The notes beneath the pieces were generated by a model that was given only the letters and a program-made list of their open reading frames with translations, did not search any database and was not told the DNA's origin. A stretch of 64,000 nt of DNA, from positions 62,001 through 126,000 of the forward strand of contig JAVBXP010000013.1 in assembly GCA_030824495.1 (NCBI GenBank). The letters run 5' to 3'. This DNA comes from a bacterium. GTDB lineage: Bacteria; Pseudomonadota; Alphaproteobacteria; Caulobacterales; Caulobacteraceae. The translations under genes were made by a program, and so were the position numbers. Below are positions 47,803 through 57,226 of this stretch, one piece after another (position 1 is the first letter of the stretch; the number at the start of each line of letters is the position of its first letter).

Positions 47803-49481
47803 TGAAAGCAAAAGACCAAGACGAACTCGTTTTCCTGCCGCTCGGCGGCTCGAACGAGATCGGCATGAACTTCAATCTCTACGGCTACGGCCCGCCGCAT
47901 GCGCGCAAGTGGATCGTGGTCGACCTGGGCGTCACCTTCGGCGACCAGACGACACCGGGCGTGGAGATCATCCTGCCCGACCCGGAATTCATTCGCGAAC
48001 ACGCCAAGGACATCCTCGGCATCGTGTTGACCCACGCGCACGAGGATCATATCGGCGCGGTGGCGTGGCTGTGGCCGCAACTGCGTGCGCCGCTCTATGC
48101 GACGCCGTTCACCGCCTTCCTGCTGCGCGAGAAGCTGCGGGAGAACGAGGACTGCGCCGACGCCCAGATCACCGAGGTGCCGCTCGGTGGCAAGGTGACG
48201 CTCGGCCCGTTCGAGATCGACCTGATCACCCTGACCCATTCGATCCCCGAGCCGAACGGCCTGGCGATCCGCACGCCGCTGGGCACCATCCTGCACACCG
48301 GCGACTGGAAGATTGATCCGGATCCGGTGCTGGGCTCGACGACCGACGAGGCGGCGATAGTCAAGTTGGGCGATGAGGGCGTTCTGGCCATGGTCTGCGA
48401 CTCCACGAACGTGTTCGTGGACGGCGAGGCTGGATCTGAAGCCGATGTGCGCGACGCACTGGCCGACCTGATCTCCGGGCTGCGCGGCAAGGTCGCGGTG
48501 GCCTGCTTCGCCTCCAACGTCGCGCGGATGGACAGCGTGATTCGAGCCGCCGAGGCGGCCGGTCGTCGCGTTTGCCTGGTTGGACGCTCGATGCACCGGA
48601 TGGCGGCGGCGGCGAAGTCCGTCGGCCTGTTCGTGGGCATCAAGGACTTCCTGACCGACCAGCAGGCCGGAGCTGCGCCCGACAACGAGGTGCTGTTCCT
48701 CTGCACCGGCAGTCAGGGCGAGGCGCGCGCCGCCCTGTCGCGGATCGCAGACGGCACCCACCAGCATGTGAAGCTCGGCGCGGGCGATTCCTGCGTGTTC
48801 TCCTCGCGGGTTATCCCAGGCAACGAGATCCCGATCCGCAACCTGCAGAACCGCCTCGCCGACCGTGGCGTGCGGCTCTACACCGAGCGCGACCATCCCG
48901 GCATCCACGTCTCCGGCCACCCGTGCCGCGACGAGCTGGCGCGGATGTATCACTGGGCGCGGCCGCAGATCGCGGTGCCGACCCACGGCGAACGCCGCCA
49001 CCTGCTCGAGCACGCCGCCTTCGCCAAGGATCTGCAGGTCCCGCAGACCGTGGCTCCGCGAAATGGCGACATGGTCCGCCTGGCGCCGGGCCGGGCTGAG
49101 ATCATCGACGAGGTTCCGGCCGGCCGTATCTATGTCGACGCTGGAGTCCTGACGCCTGAGAACGGCGACGCCTTGCGCGAGCGCCGCCACGCGGCCTTCA
49201 ACGGCGTGCTGGCGGTGTCGGTCGTACTCGATGGGCGCGGCAAGATCGTCTCGGGTCCCTTGGTCCGCGCGCTCGGCCTGCCGGCTGATGACGATTATCC
49301 GATGGACGAGGTGCTGGACGATCTGGCCGGCGAGGCCCAGCAGGCCTTCGGCCGTTTGAAGGGCGACCAGCGCGATATCGACAGCGAAGTCGAGACCGCC
49401 CTGTCGCGCGCCGTCAAGAAGGCCAGCCAGCGCGTCTGGGGCCGCCGCCCTGTGGTCGAGACGACCGTGCTGCGGGTCTAG
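47802..49481 (+). CDS. rnj: ribonuclease J
   Basis: 559 residues, metallo-beta-lactamase/beta-CASP type. LTHAHEDHIGAV holds the zinc-binding HxHxDH motif, and LTHSIPEPNGLAI, LHTGDWKID, CDSTN and the beta-CASP segments (VACFASNVARM, GRSMHRM) follow. RNase J has 5'-exonuclease and endonuclease activity in RNA turnover and rRNA maturation. Its start overlaps the coaX stop by one base. Confidence 0.95.
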   Translation: MKAKDQDELVFLPLGGSNEIGMNFNLYGYGPPHARKWIVVDLGVTFGDQTTPGVEIILPDPEFIREHAKDILGIVLTHAHEDHIGAVAWLWPQLRAPLYATPFTAFLLREKLRENEDCADAQITEVPLGGKVTLGPFEIDLITLTHSIPEPNGLAIRTPLGTILHTGDWKIDPDPVLGSTTDEAAIVKLGDEGVLAMVCDSTNVFVDGEAGSEADVRDALADLISGLRGKVAVACFASNVARMDSVIRAAEAAGRRVCLVGRSMHRMAAAAKSVGLFVGIKDFLTDQQAGAAPDNEVLFLCTGSQGEARAALSRIADGTHQHVKLGAGDSCVFSSRVIPGNEIPIRNLQNRLADRGVRLYTERDHPGIHVSGHPCRDELARMYHWARPQIAVPTHGERRHLLEHAAFAKDLQVPQTVAPRNGDMVRLAPGRAEIIDEVPAGRIYVDAGVLTPENGDALRERRHAAFNGVLAVSVVLDGRGKIVSGPLVRALGLPADDDYPMDEVLDDLAGEAQQAFGRLKGDQRDIDSEVETALSRAVKKASQRVWGRRPVVETTVLRV

Positions 49482-49538
49482 AGGCAGGCGCCGTTACGTG
49501 ATCTCGCGTGCGGCGATGGAGAGGTCTATACCCAGGTC

Positions 49539-49961
49539 ATGATCGGAAGACTGAACCATGTCGGGGTCGCGACCCCCTCCATCGCCGAGTCCGTGAAGCT
49601 GTATCGCGACGTGCTGGGCGCCACCAACATCACCGAAACCAAGGCGATGCCGGAGCAGGGCGTCTATGTCTGTTTCGTGGACCTGCCCAACAGCCAGATC
49701 GAGCTGATCGAACCGCTGGGTGACGATTCGCCGCTCGTGGGTTTCCTTGCGAAGAACCCGGCGGGCGGGCAACACCACGTCTGTTTCGAGGTGGCCGACA
49801 TCATCGCCGCGCGCGACGATATGCGGGCCAAGGGCGCTACGGTTCTAGGCACGGGCGAGCCGCGGATCGGCGCGCACGGCACGCCTGTGATCTTCGTCCA
49901 TCCGAAGAACATGGGCGGGGTCCTCGTTGAACTGATGGAAACCCCTAAGGAAGCGCACTGA
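49539..49961 (+). CDS. mce: methylmalonyl-CoA epimerase
   Basis: 140 residues of the VOC fold with two repeated modules. IGRLNHVGVATPSIAESVKLYRDVLGA is the typical start; metal ligands are the first His, the Glu in QIELIEPLG, the His in QHHVCFEV and the Glu near the end (VLVELMETP). It interconverts the R and S forms of methylmalonyl-CoA in propionate and branched-chain catabolism. Its stop shares one base with the DUF1467 start. Confidence 0.93.
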   Translation: MIGRLNHVGVATPSIAESVKLYRDVLGATNITETKAMPEQGVYVCFVDLPNSQIELIEPLGDDSPLVGFLAKNPAGGQHHVCFEVADIIAARDDMRAKGATVLGTGEPRIGAHGTPVIFVHPKNMGGVLVELMETPKEAH

Positions 49962-50224
49962 TGACGGTTTTCACTGGGATCGCGATCTACTTCACCATCT
50001 GGTGGACCGTGCTGTTCTCGATCCTGCCGCTGGGCGTGACGAGTCATGCCGAGGCAGGCATCGACCCCGGCGACGGCGGCGATCCCGGCGCGCCGGTGGA
50101 TCCCAAGCTCAAGCGCAAGTTCATGACCACCACCATGATCGCCACCGTGCTGTGGGTGATCCTGGCCCTGGTGCTGCATTTCAAGCTGATCCAACTGCCC
50201 GACGTGCCGCGTAGCTGGCGCTAG
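49961..50224 (+). CDS. DUF1467 family membrane protein
   Basis: 87 residues with two membrane helices (IAIYFTIWWTVLFSILPLGV and TTMIATVLWVILALVLHFKLI) joined by an acidic, Gly/Pro-rich loop (HAEAGIDPGDGGDPGAPVDPK). This is DUF1467, restricted to alphaproteobacteria and nearly always next to mce. The function is unknown. It is coupled to mce by a one-base overlap. Confidence 0.9.
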   Translation: MTVFTGIAIYFTIWWTVLFSILPLGVTSHAEAGIDPGDGGDPGAPVDPKLKRKFMTTTMIATVLWVILALVLHFKLIQLPDVPRSWR

Positions 50225-50493
50225 GCGCCCAAGGCGGCGGCGGCGCGCTCAAGTTTTGAGCGGCGCGAGGTTTCGCTGGGCGGCTTCATCGAAAGCGGCG
50301 CTGCACCCGATGTAACTCACGTTACTTGTGGTGACAGACACGGGCGGCCTTCGGGACGCCGGTGGCGTTTTCCCCGAACTTGGAGGCCGTCCACCGGTTG
50401 GGCGGCCTTCTTTTCGCTCAGCTTCATTGCAAAGCTCGCGAACCAATGGCTAACAAGGCCGTTCAAGCAGCTCATTGGGGCTCTTCCTACCAT
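50225..50493. other. intergenic region where proS often lies, no intact gene
   Basis: Between DUF1467 and lolC. It contains a perfect 7-bp hairpin (50246-50252 with 50256-50262) without T-tract and a proper terminator at 50384-50414. In many alphaproteobacteria prolyl-tRNA synthetase occupies this position. Confidence 0.5.
50384..50414 (+). terminator. rho-independent terminator before lolC
   Basis: A 9-bp stem (50384-50392 with 50400-50408, one G-U), a 7-base loop and TTCTTTT. It separates the nuo/coaX/rnj/mce transcripts from lolCD. Confidence 0.85.
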
Positions 50494-50547
50494 ATGCGCT
50501 TTTCCAGATTTCTGACGCCGGTCGCCGGCGGGGCAGTCCCCGCGTGA
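50494..50547 (+). pseudogene. possible N-terminal remnant of proS
   Basis: An 18-codon frame starting MRFSRFLTPV and ending TGA at 50545-50547, which overlaps the GTG of lolC by 4 bp (GTGA). Its first ten residues align without gaps to the MRLSRYFLPV-type start of alphaproteobacterial prolyl-tRNA synthetase, and proS is the gene usually found right here. It could be a deletion scar that still serves as a leader for lolC translation. Ten residues are few, so chance is possible. Confidence 0.4.
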
Positions 50548-51842
50548 GCGTACAGGCGACCAATGGGGCTTCCGGACGGGCGCCTCCCTTCGGCCAATGG
50601 GAACGCTCGGTGGCCGCGCGCTACCTGCGGGCCAAGCGCAGCCAGGGCGGTGTGGCGCTGATCTCGGTGATTTCCTTCATCGGCATCATGCTGGCCGTGG
50701 CCGTGTTGATCATCGTGATGAGCGTGATGAACGGCTTCCGAGCCGAATTGCTGGCGCGCATCCTGGGCTTCAGCGGTCACCTCTATGTCGCCGGCGGCGT
50801 GCTGAACTCGCCTGACCGCGACATGGTGGTGAAGAAGATCGCCGACCTGCCCGGCGTCATCCAGGTGACGCCCGTGGTCGAGGCCCAGGCCATGGCGCTG
50901 GGCAACGGCCAGATCAGCGGCGCCATCGTACGCGGCATCACGCTGTCGGACCTGAAAGCCACCAAGATCGTCTCCGGCAACATCACCCGCGGCACCATGG
51001 CCGGGTTCGGCGAGGGCGAGTACGGCGGCGAGATGATCATGGTCGGCGACCGCCTGGCCCAGACCCTGGGGGTCGGCCCCGGCGACGAGCTGAGCCTAGT
51101 CTCGCCGACGGGCGGCGCCACCGCGTTTGGCGCGACCCCGCTGCGCAAGACCTACACCATCGCCGGCACCTTCACGGTCGGGATGAGCGAATACGACCAG
51201 GCGTTCATCTACATGCCGCTGGAACAGGCCCAACTGTTTTTCGGCCGCGACACCGGGGTCGACTACCTGGAGATCAAGCTCCAGGACCCCGACAAGGCCA
51301 TCGCCATGAAGGCGGACGTGGCCCGCGTCGCCGGGCCGGGCGCGTTGCTGACCGACTGGACCGAGAAGAACTCGGCCTATTGGGGCGCGCTGAAGGTCGA
51401 GCGGAACGTGATGCGCCTGATCCTGATGATGCTGGTGGCGATCGCGGCCATGAACATCATCTCGGGTCTGGTCATGCTGGTGAAGAACAAGGGCCGCGAC
51501 ATCGCCATCCTGCGCACCATGGGGGCGGGGCAGGGCTCCATCCTGCGGATTTTCTTCATGGCCGGCGCCTCGGTCGGCGTGCTGGGAACCTTGGCCGGCC
51601 TGCTGATCGGCTCGCTGTTCTGCATCTTCATCGGCGAGATCCAGCAGTTCGTGGAGTTCGTCACCGGCGCGGAGGTCTTCAACTCCGACATCTATTTCCT
51701 CACCCGCATCCCGGCCAAGATCGACTGGCAGGAGGTTGGGGTGATCACCTTCTGGGCGCTGACCATGTCGTTCCTGGCGACCTTGCCGCCGGCCTGGCGC
51801 GCCTCGCGTCTCGATCCGGTGGAGGCGCTTCGCTATGAGTGA
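50544..51842 (+). CDS. lolC: lipoprotein-releasing ABC transporter, permease LolC/E
   Basis: 432 residues with four membrane helices: one after the cytoplasmic start (ALISVISFIGIMLAVAVLIIVMSVMNGFRAELL), a large periplasmic domain, and three near the C-terminus ending in the coupling region [20 protein letters not shown]. It extracts outer-membrane lipoproteins from the inner membrane for LolA. The GTG at 50544 was chosen since the family begins shortly before FGQWERSVAARYLRAKR. lolD follows with an 8-bp overlap. Confidence 0.95.
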   Translation: MSVQATNGASGRAPPFGQWERSVAARYLRAKRSQGGVALISVISFIGIMLAVAVLIIVMSVMNGFRAELLARILGFSGHLYVAGGVLNSPDRDMVVKKIADLPGVIQVTPVVEAQAMALGNGQISGAIVRGITLSDLKATKIVSGNITRGTMAGFGEGEYGGEMIMVGDRLAQTLGVGPGDELSLVSPTGGATAFGATPLRKTYTIAGTFTVGMSEYDQAFIYMPLEQAQLFFGRDTGVDYLEIKLQDPDKAIAMKADVARVAGPGALLTDWTEKNSAYWGALKVERNVMRLILMMLVAIAAMNIISGLVMLVKNKGRDIAILRTMGAGQGSILRIFFMAGASVGVLGTLAGLLIGSLFCIFIGEIQQFVEFVTGAEVFNSDIYFLTRIPAKIDWQEVGVITFWALTMSFLATLPPAWRASRLDPVEALRYE

Positions 51843-52521
51843 TCCTGTCCTTTCGATCCGTGGTCTCAGCCGCACCTATAAGAGCGGCGACAAGACGCTG
51901 ACCGTCCTGAACGGTGTCGATCTGGACGTGAAGCCGGGCGAGATCGTCGGGCTGATCGGCCCTTCGGGTTCGGGCAAGTCCTCGCTGCTTCACGCCGCAG
52001 GCCTGCTCGAGCACCCTGACGCTGGCCAGATCATCATCGAGGGACGGGACTGCTCCGACCTTAGCGACCGCCAGCGCACGCGGGTGCGGCTGGCCACCAT
52101 CGGCTTCGTCTATCAGGCACACCATCTGCTGGCCGAGTTCACGGCCCTCGACAATGTCGCCCTGCCGCAGATGATAGCCGGACGCTCGCGCAAGGCGGCC
52201 CGGGCTCGCGCCGATGAGCTGCTGTCCAGCCTTGGCTTGGCCGAACGCGTGAACCACCAGCCGGCCCAGATGTCGGGCGGCGAGCAGCAACGCGTGGCGA
52301 TCGCGCGAGCGCTGGCCAACTCACCGCGATTGTTGCTGGCCGACGAGCCGACCGGCAACCTGGATCCGAACACGTCGGGCGCGGTGTTTGAAAGCCTCTA
52401 TGAGCTGGCGCGCAGCCAGGGTGTGGCCGCGCTCGTCGCGACGCACAATCTGGAGCTCGCCCGGCACATGGACCGGGTCGTGGCGCTGAAGGACGGGCAC
52501 CTGGAGCCACAGACGCTCTAG
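51835..52521 (+). CDS. lolD: lipoprotein-releasing ABC transporter, ATPase LolD
   Basis: 228 residues. Walker A is [12 protein letters not shown], the signature [15 protein letters not shown], Walker [13 protein letters not shown] and the H-loop [10 protein letters not shown]. It powers lipoprotein release by LolC. The start overlaps the end of lolC by 8 bp. Confidence 0.96.
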   Translation: MSDPVLSIRGLSRTYKSGDKTLTVLNGVDLDVKPGEIVGLIGPSGSGKSSLLHAAGLLEHPDAGQIIIEGRDCSDLSDRQRTRVRLATIGFVYQAHHLLAEFTALDNVALPQMIAGRSRKAARARADELLSSLGLAERVNHQPAQMSGGEQQRVAIARALANSPRLLLADEPTGNLDPNTSGAVFESLYELARSQGVAALVATHNLELARHMDRVVALKDGHLEPQTL

Positions 52522-52666
52522 GTGTCGGCTATCTGATAGGCTGCGGTCGTCGCTGTGCGACGCTCCTCAGTTGACCTCGCCTCGAGGGAGGTTCGGTGAG
52601 GGGACCGGCCTTGTCGCGACACAGGCCCGTCCATCGAGCCTCCTGCGTCCAAATCCATTCTCATAA

Positions 52667-52675
52667 TTATCCACA
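52667..52675 (+). promoter_or_regulatory. perfect DnaA box TTATCCACA
   Basis: Exact match to the consensus DnaA box, 8 bp before the -35 of the sidA promoter and about 185 bp before dnaE. DnaA binding is inferred from sequence only. Confidence 0.5.
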
Positions 52676-52682
52676 AGACCGC

Positions 52683-52725
52683 TTGACGAGTGAGAACAAA
52701 ACAAGAATAAGAACGAACCAAGAAC
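52683..52725 (+). promoter_or_regulatory. sidA promoter with two SOS (LexA) boxes
   Basis: TTGACG at 52683-52688 and AATAAG at 52706-52711 form a -35/-10 pair with a 17-bp spacer. Over and after the -10 lie two boxes of the alphaproteobacterial LexA type: GAACAAAACAAGAAT at 52694-52708 (one mismatch in the second half) and GAACGAACCAAGAAC at 52711-52725 (perfect GAAC-N7-GAAC). LexA bound here would block transcription until DNA damage. Confidence 0.8.
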
Positions 52726-52746
52726 TTCCACAAGAGAGTGCTGATC

Positions 52747-52836
52747 ATGGTTCGTCTAGCTCGGGAATCGCTGGCCTTTATGTCGGTCGCCGGCTTTGTG
52801 TGGATGATGTGTATGGTCGCTCAATTGGCGGCTTAG
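52747..52836 (+). CDS. sidA: SOS-induced cell-division inhibitor SidA (29-residue membrane protein)
   Basis: A 29-codon gene, missed by usual length cut-offs. It starts [11 protein letters not shown], has one membrane segment (about 9-27, [19 protein letters not shown]) and stops at 52834-52836. AGAGAG stands 8 bases before the ATG. Length, single membrane helix, position directly before dnaE and the LexA boxes all match Caulobacter SidA, a 29-residue inner-membrane protein made after DNA damage that stops cytokinesis by acting on the late divisome (FtsW/FtsI). The exact identity to SidA is from memory of the family, not from an alignment. Confidence 0.8.
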   Translation: MVRLARESLAFMSVAGFVWMMCMVAQLAA

Positions 52837-52852
52837 CAGCGGGGGTTTGGCG

Positions 52853-55800
52853 GTGAGCGATGCGGTGAACGACGGCTTCGTCCACCTGCGGGTCCGCTCC
52901 GCCTATTCGCTGCTGGAAGGCGCGATCAAGGCCGACAAAGTTAGCAGCCTCGCGGCGGCGGCGGGAATGCCCGCCGTAGCCCTGGTGGACAGGGCCAATC
53001 TGTTCGGCGCGCTGGAATTCTCTGTCTATAGCAAGGATGCGGGGGTCCAGCCGATCGTCGGCTGCGCACTCCCGGTCACCGGCATCGGCGGCGGCCAGAC
53101 TGAACGCTGGGCCAAGGTTCCGACCATTGTTCTGCTGGCCCAGAGCGAGCAGGGCTATCTCAATCTCAGCGTCCTTTCCTCCTATTGCTACCTTGAGGCC
53201 GATGGCAGCGAGGACGTTTCGGTCCCCTGGCAAAAGGTGGTCGAGCACAACGAAGGTCTGATCCTGCTTTCGGGCGGGGTTGATGGCCCCGTCGATCCGT
53301 TGCTGGCCGCCGGCAAGATACCAGAAGGCAAGGCGGCGCTCGCCGAAATGGCGCGGGTGTTCGGCGACCGGTTCTATATCGAGCTGCAGCGTCATGGCCT
53401 GCCGTCGCAGGCGGCCGCTGAGGGCGAACTGGTCGCCTTCGCCTACGACCACGATGTTCCGTTGGTCGCGACCAACGACATCTACTTCGCCAAGCAGGAG
53501 ATGTACGCCGCCCACGAGGCGCTGCTGTGCATCGCCGACGGCGCCTTCATCATGCAGGACGAGCGTCGGCGGGTGACGCCGGAACACTGGTTCAAGCCGG
53601 CCGCCGATATGCGCGCCCTGTTCGCCGATCTGCCGGAAGCCTGCGACAACACGCTCGATATCGCCCGCCGCTGCGCCTTCATGGTCAAGAAGCGCGACCC
53701 GATCCTGCCGCGCTTTGACACGGCCGGCGGTCGCTCCGAGGCCGACGAACTGGCCTATCAGGCGCGCGAGGGGCTGAAGGCTCGCATCGCGCGCGGCCAG
53801 GCCAGCGCCTTCCCGCCGGAAGAGTACGAGGCGCGGCTGGAGCGGGAGATCGGGGTCATCTCCAATATGGGGTTCCCCGGTTACTTCCTGATCGTGTCGG
53901 ACTTCATCAAGTGGGCGAAGGATCACGACATTCCGGTCGGGCCGGGGCGGGGCTCGGGGGCCGGTTCGCTGGTCGCCTATTCGCTGACCATCACCGACCT
54001 TGATCCATTGCGCTACGGCCTACTGTTCGAGCGGTTCCTGAACCCCGAACGGGTCTCCATGCCCGACTTCGACATCGACTTCTGCCAGGAGCGGCGGGAA
54101 GAGGTGATCTCCTACGTGCAGCAGCACTACGGCCGCGACCGCGTGGCCCAGATCATCACCTTCGGTACGCTCCAGGCCCGCGCCGTGCTGCGCGACGTTG
54201 GCCGGGTGCTGCAGTTGCCGCTGGGCCTGGTCGACCGGCTGGCCAAGATGGTGCCCGCCAATCCGGCCAATCCGGTGACCTTGGCCAAGGCCATCGAAAT
54301 CGAGCCGCGCCTGAAGCAGGCCAAGAAGGATGACGAAGCGGTTTCTCAGCTGCTGGACGTCGCCCTGCAGTTGGAAGGCCTCTACCGGAACGCCTCCACC
54401 CACGCCGCCGGCGTGGTGATCAGCGACCGACCGCTGACCGAGCTGACGCCGCTCTATCGCGATCCGCGCTCGGAGCTGCCGGCGACCCAGTTCAACATGA
54501 AGTGGGTCGAGAGCGCCGGCCTGGTGAAGTTCGACTTCCTGGGCCTGAAGACGCTTACCGTCATCGACCGGGCGCTGAAGTTCCTGAAGAAACGCGGCGA
54601 GATCGTGGATTTCGCGACCCTGCCGCTCGACGACGCGCCAGCCTACGAAGTGATGTCCAGCGGCGGCACCGTTGGGGTGTTCCAGCTTGAAGGGCAGGGG
54701 ATGCGCGACACCCTGCGGCAGCTTCGCCCGGGGTCCATCGAGGACGTCACCGCCGTCGTTTCGCTCTATCGGCCTGGTCCGATGGATAACATCCCGGCCT
54801 TCATTGACTGCAAGTTCGGCCGTCGTGAAATCGACTATCTGCACCCGACCCTGGAGCCGGTGCTGAAGGAGACCTACGGGATCATCGTCTACCAGGAACA
54901 GGTGATGCAGATCGCCCAGATCCTGGCGGGCTATTCGCTCGGCGAAGCCGACCTTCTGCGCCGGGCGATGGGCAAGAAGAAGAAGGAGGAGATGGACCTC
55001 CAGCGGGCCCGTTTCGTGTCCGGCGCGTCCGAGAAGGGCGTGCCCGCCGAGCAGGCCGGGTCGATCTTCGATCTCGTCGACAAGTTCGCCGGCTACGGCT
55101 TCAACAAGAGCCACGCGGCCGCCTACGCCTATGTCTCGTATCAAACCGCCTGGCTGAAGGCGAACGCGCCGGTCGAGTTCTTCGCGGCCTCGATGAGCCT
55201 CGATATCTCCAACACTGATAAGCTGGCGGTGTTCTACCAGGACGCCAAGCGCTTCAAGGTGAAGGTCCGCAGCCCCGACGTGAACCGTTCGGGCGCTGAC
55301 TTCGAGGTCGAGAACGGCGAGGTGCTTTATGCACTCGGCGGGATCCGCAATGTCGGCCTGCAGGCGATGGAACACGTGGTGGCGGTCCGCAACGAGGGCG
55401 GCCCGTTCAAGGACATCTTCGACTTCGTCGAGCGGGTGGACCCCAAGCAGGTCAACAAGCGCGCGTTCGAGACGCTGGCGCGGGCAGGGGCGTTCGATTC
55501 CATCCATCCCAATCGCGCGCAGGTCTTTGGGGCCGCTGACTTCCTGGTCGCCTACGGCCAGTCGGTCGCTGCGCAACGGAACTCCGACCAGCAGGACTTC
55601 TTCGCGGCCGGCGACTTCCAGGTCGAAGCCCAGAAAAAGAAGATGCCGAAGAGCGATCCGTGGACCCCGGTCCAGCGGCTCGACGAGGAACTGGCGGCGG
55701 TTGGGTTCTATCTGTCGGGGCACCCGCTGGACGACATGGTCGATGCGCTGCGTCGTCGCCGGACCGACCTGTTGGCCGAAGTGATCCCGAAGGCCGAGGC

Positions 55801-56296
55801 CGGCGCCGAGGCGTTCCGGATGGCCGGTGTCGTGCGTCGCAAGCAGGAACGCGCCTCGCAATCGAGCGGGGAGAAGTTCGCCTTTGTCACCTTGTCGGAC
55901 CCGACCGGTGAGTACGAGGTGCTGTTCCCGCCGGAATCGCTGCGCAAGTGCCGCGACATGCTGGAGCCCGGAATGGCGGTCTCCCTGAAGGTGCGGGCCA
56001 AGGCTCGCGACGGCGAGGTGCGGTTCTTTGGCGATGATTGCGAGCCCGTCGACAAGGCGATCGAGAATGCGGTCGCCGCGCTAAGGGTTCACCTGGTCCC
56101 GCGCAGCACCGAGATCGAAGCGATCAAGAAGCGGCTGGGCGTCGCCAATCCGCGCGGCGGCGAGATCATCCTGGTGGCCGCCATCGAAGGCGGGCGCGAG
56201 GTGGAGATGAAGCTGCCTGGACGCTTTACCCTTGATGGCGCGGTGCGCGGCGCATTGAAGACCTCGCCCGGCGTCTCGTTCGTAGAAGACCTCTAG
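52853..56296 (+). CDS. dnaE: DNA polymerase III alpha subunit
   Basis: 1147 residues. The order is PHP domain, palm with catalytic acidic residues in [13 protein letters not shown], thumb and fingers ([22 protein letters not shown]), then helix-hairpin-helix and OB domains. The PHP metal site is degraded ([10 protein letters not shown] where active versions have HxH-type residues; VDRANL in place of TDxxN), so proofreading must come from DnaQ. It synthesises the chromosome. GTG 52853 was chosen because GGGGG lies 7 bases upstream; a TTG two codons earlier is the alternative. Confidence 0.96.
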   Translation: MSDAVNDGFVHLRVRSAYSLLEGAIKADKVSSLAAAAGMPAVALVDRANLFGALEFSVYSKDAGVQPIVGCALPVTGIGGGQTERWAKVPTIVLLAQSEQGYLNLSVLSSYCYLEADGSEDVSVPWQKVVEHNEGLILLSGGVDGPVDPLLAAGKIPEGKAALAEMARVFGDRFYIELQRHGLPSQAAAEGELVAFAYDHDVPLVATNDIYFAKQEMYAAHEALLCIADGAFIMQDERRRVTPEHWFKPAADMRALFADLPEACDNTLDIARRCAFMVKKRDPILPRFDTAGGRSEADELAYQAREGLKARIARGQASAFPPEEYEARLEREIGVISNMGFPGYFLIVSDFIKWAKDHDIPVGPGRGSGAGSLVAYSLTITDLDPLRYGLLFERFLNPERVSMPDFDIDFCQERREEVISYVQQHYGRDRVAQIITFGTLQARAVLRDVGRVLQLPLGLVDRLAKMVPANPANPVTLAKAIEIEPRLKQAKKDDEAVSQLLDVALQLEGLYRNASTHAAGVVISDRPLTELTPLYRDPRSELPATQFNMKWVESAGLVKFDFLGLKTLTVIDRALKFLKKRGEIVDFATLPLDDAPAYEVMSSGGTVGVFQLEGQGMRDTLRQLRPGSIEDVTAVVSLYRPGPMDNIPAFIDCKFGRREIDYLHPTLEPVLKETYGIIVYQEQVMQIAQILAGYSLGEADLLRRAMGKKKKEEMDLQRARFVSGASEKGVPAEQAGSIFDLVDKFAGYGFNKSHAAAYAYVSYQTAWLKANAPVEFFAASMSLDISNTDKLAVFYQDAKRFKVKVRSPDVNRSGADFEVENGEVLYALGGIRNVGLQAMEHVVAVRNEGGPFKDIFDFVERVDPKQVNKRAFETLARAGAFDSIHPNRAQVFGAADFLVAYGQSVAAQRNSDQQDFFAAGDFQVEAQKKKMPKSDPWTPVQRLDEELAAVGFYLSGHPLDDMVDALRRRRTDLLAEVIPKAEAGAEAFRMAGVVRRKQERASQSSGEKFAFVTLSDPTGEYEVLFPPESLRKCRDMLEPGMAVSLKVRAKARDGEVRFFGDDCEPVDKAIENAVAALRVHLVPRSTEIEAIKKRLGVANPRGGEIILVAAIEGGREVEMKLPGRFTLDGAVRGALKTSPGVSFVEDL

Positions 56297-56300
56297 GCCC

Positions 56301-56669
56301 GTGCTGGGGCACATCTCGTTTGGCGTGCGCGATCTCGTTCGAGCTGGCGTGTTCTATGATGCGGTGTTGGCTCCGCTCGGCTGGGTTCGGATCTGGGATA
56401 TTCCCCGCGGTCTAGGCTATGGGCCGCCCGGCGGGGGTGAAAAACTCAACCTGTTTCCTTACCTAGACGCGCGAGCGCCAGGTCCAGGGTTCCACCTGGC
56501 CTTCGATGCGCCAGATCGTGATGCGGTGGATGGGTTTCATGCCGCCGCGCTGGCCGCCGGCGGAACCGATCGCGGCGCGCCGGGGCCACGACCGGACTAT
56601 GGCCCGGCCTATTACGCGGCCTTCGTCACTGATCCGGACGGCTACCGACTAGAAGCCGTCCATCAGTAG
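56301..56669 (+). CDS. VOC-family (glyoxalase-like) protein
   Basis: 122 residues from a GTG four bases after the dnaE stop. LGHISFGVRDLVRAGVFYDAVLAPLGW and FVTDPDGYRLEAVHQ are the first and last elements of the VOC fold; possible metal ligands are His3 and the final Glu. Related proteins include lactoylglutathione lyase-like enzymes of unknown substrate. Probably co-transcribed with dnaE. Confidence 0.88.
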   Translation: MLGHISFGVRDLVRAGVFYDAVLAPLGWVRIWDIPRGLGYGPPGGGEKLNLFPYLDARAPGPGFHLAFDAPDRDAVDGFHAAALAAGGTDRGAPGPRPDYGPAYYAAFVTDPDGYRLEAVHQ

Positions 56670-56675
56670 CCAACG

Positions 56676-56993
56676 TTATTTTCCGTATGGGCTGATGTAG
56701 CCCGGCGGCTTGGGTGCGCTGGGATAGCCGTTGACGCCGCCGCGGTTGGAATAGACCGACTGGGGCTCGTAGGGTCGGAAGCGGTCCGGACCGATGGTCG
56801 GCGGCGGTTGCGGCGCCGAATAGGTGCGCGGCGCTGTGTAGGGCGCGGGCGGTGGCGGCGCGGTATAGGTCGGCGCATAGGTTGGGCTTGGCCGGAGCGT
56901 GCCGGTCGGTTGACCGAAGGTCCCTTGCGACGGGGCCAAGGTTCCTCCGGCGAGGAAGGCCAATCCCGCGCCGAGCACTATGATAGGTGTCAT
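56676..56993 (-). CDS. small proline-rich secreted or membrane-anchored protein
   Basis: 105 residues. A short hydrophobic N-terminus (MTPIIVLGAGLAFLAGGTLAPS) could be a signal or anchor. The rest is Pro/Tyr/Thr-rich and of low complexity (TYAPTYTAPPPPAPYTAPRT), suited to an extended chain in the periplasm or cell wall. No family is recognised. Convergent with the VOC gene. Confidence 0.65.
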   Translation of the reverse strand: MTPIIVLGAGLAFLAGGTLAPSQGTFGQPTGTLRPSPTYAPTYTAPPPPAPYTAPRTYSAPQPPPTIGPDRFRPYEPQSVYSNRGGVNGYPSAPKPPGYISPYGK

Positions 56994-57226
56994 TTTGATC
57001 CTCCGACCACCAGAGAGTGAACTGGCGGCGCAGGCTCTGCAAGCGCCGGGCCGGCGCCAAAGCAGGGCAAGGCTTGCATTTTGCGCGGCAAACCCCTATT
57101 TGCCCGCCTCATTCCACACGTAGGCGTTTGGCGACGCGCGGGGAGAAATCCCGCCCGTATCCATTCCGGTCCTCCATCAGGAGGGTTTGCCTGCGGAGGT
57201 TAACCGGAAAAAGGACGAAAAAGCCT

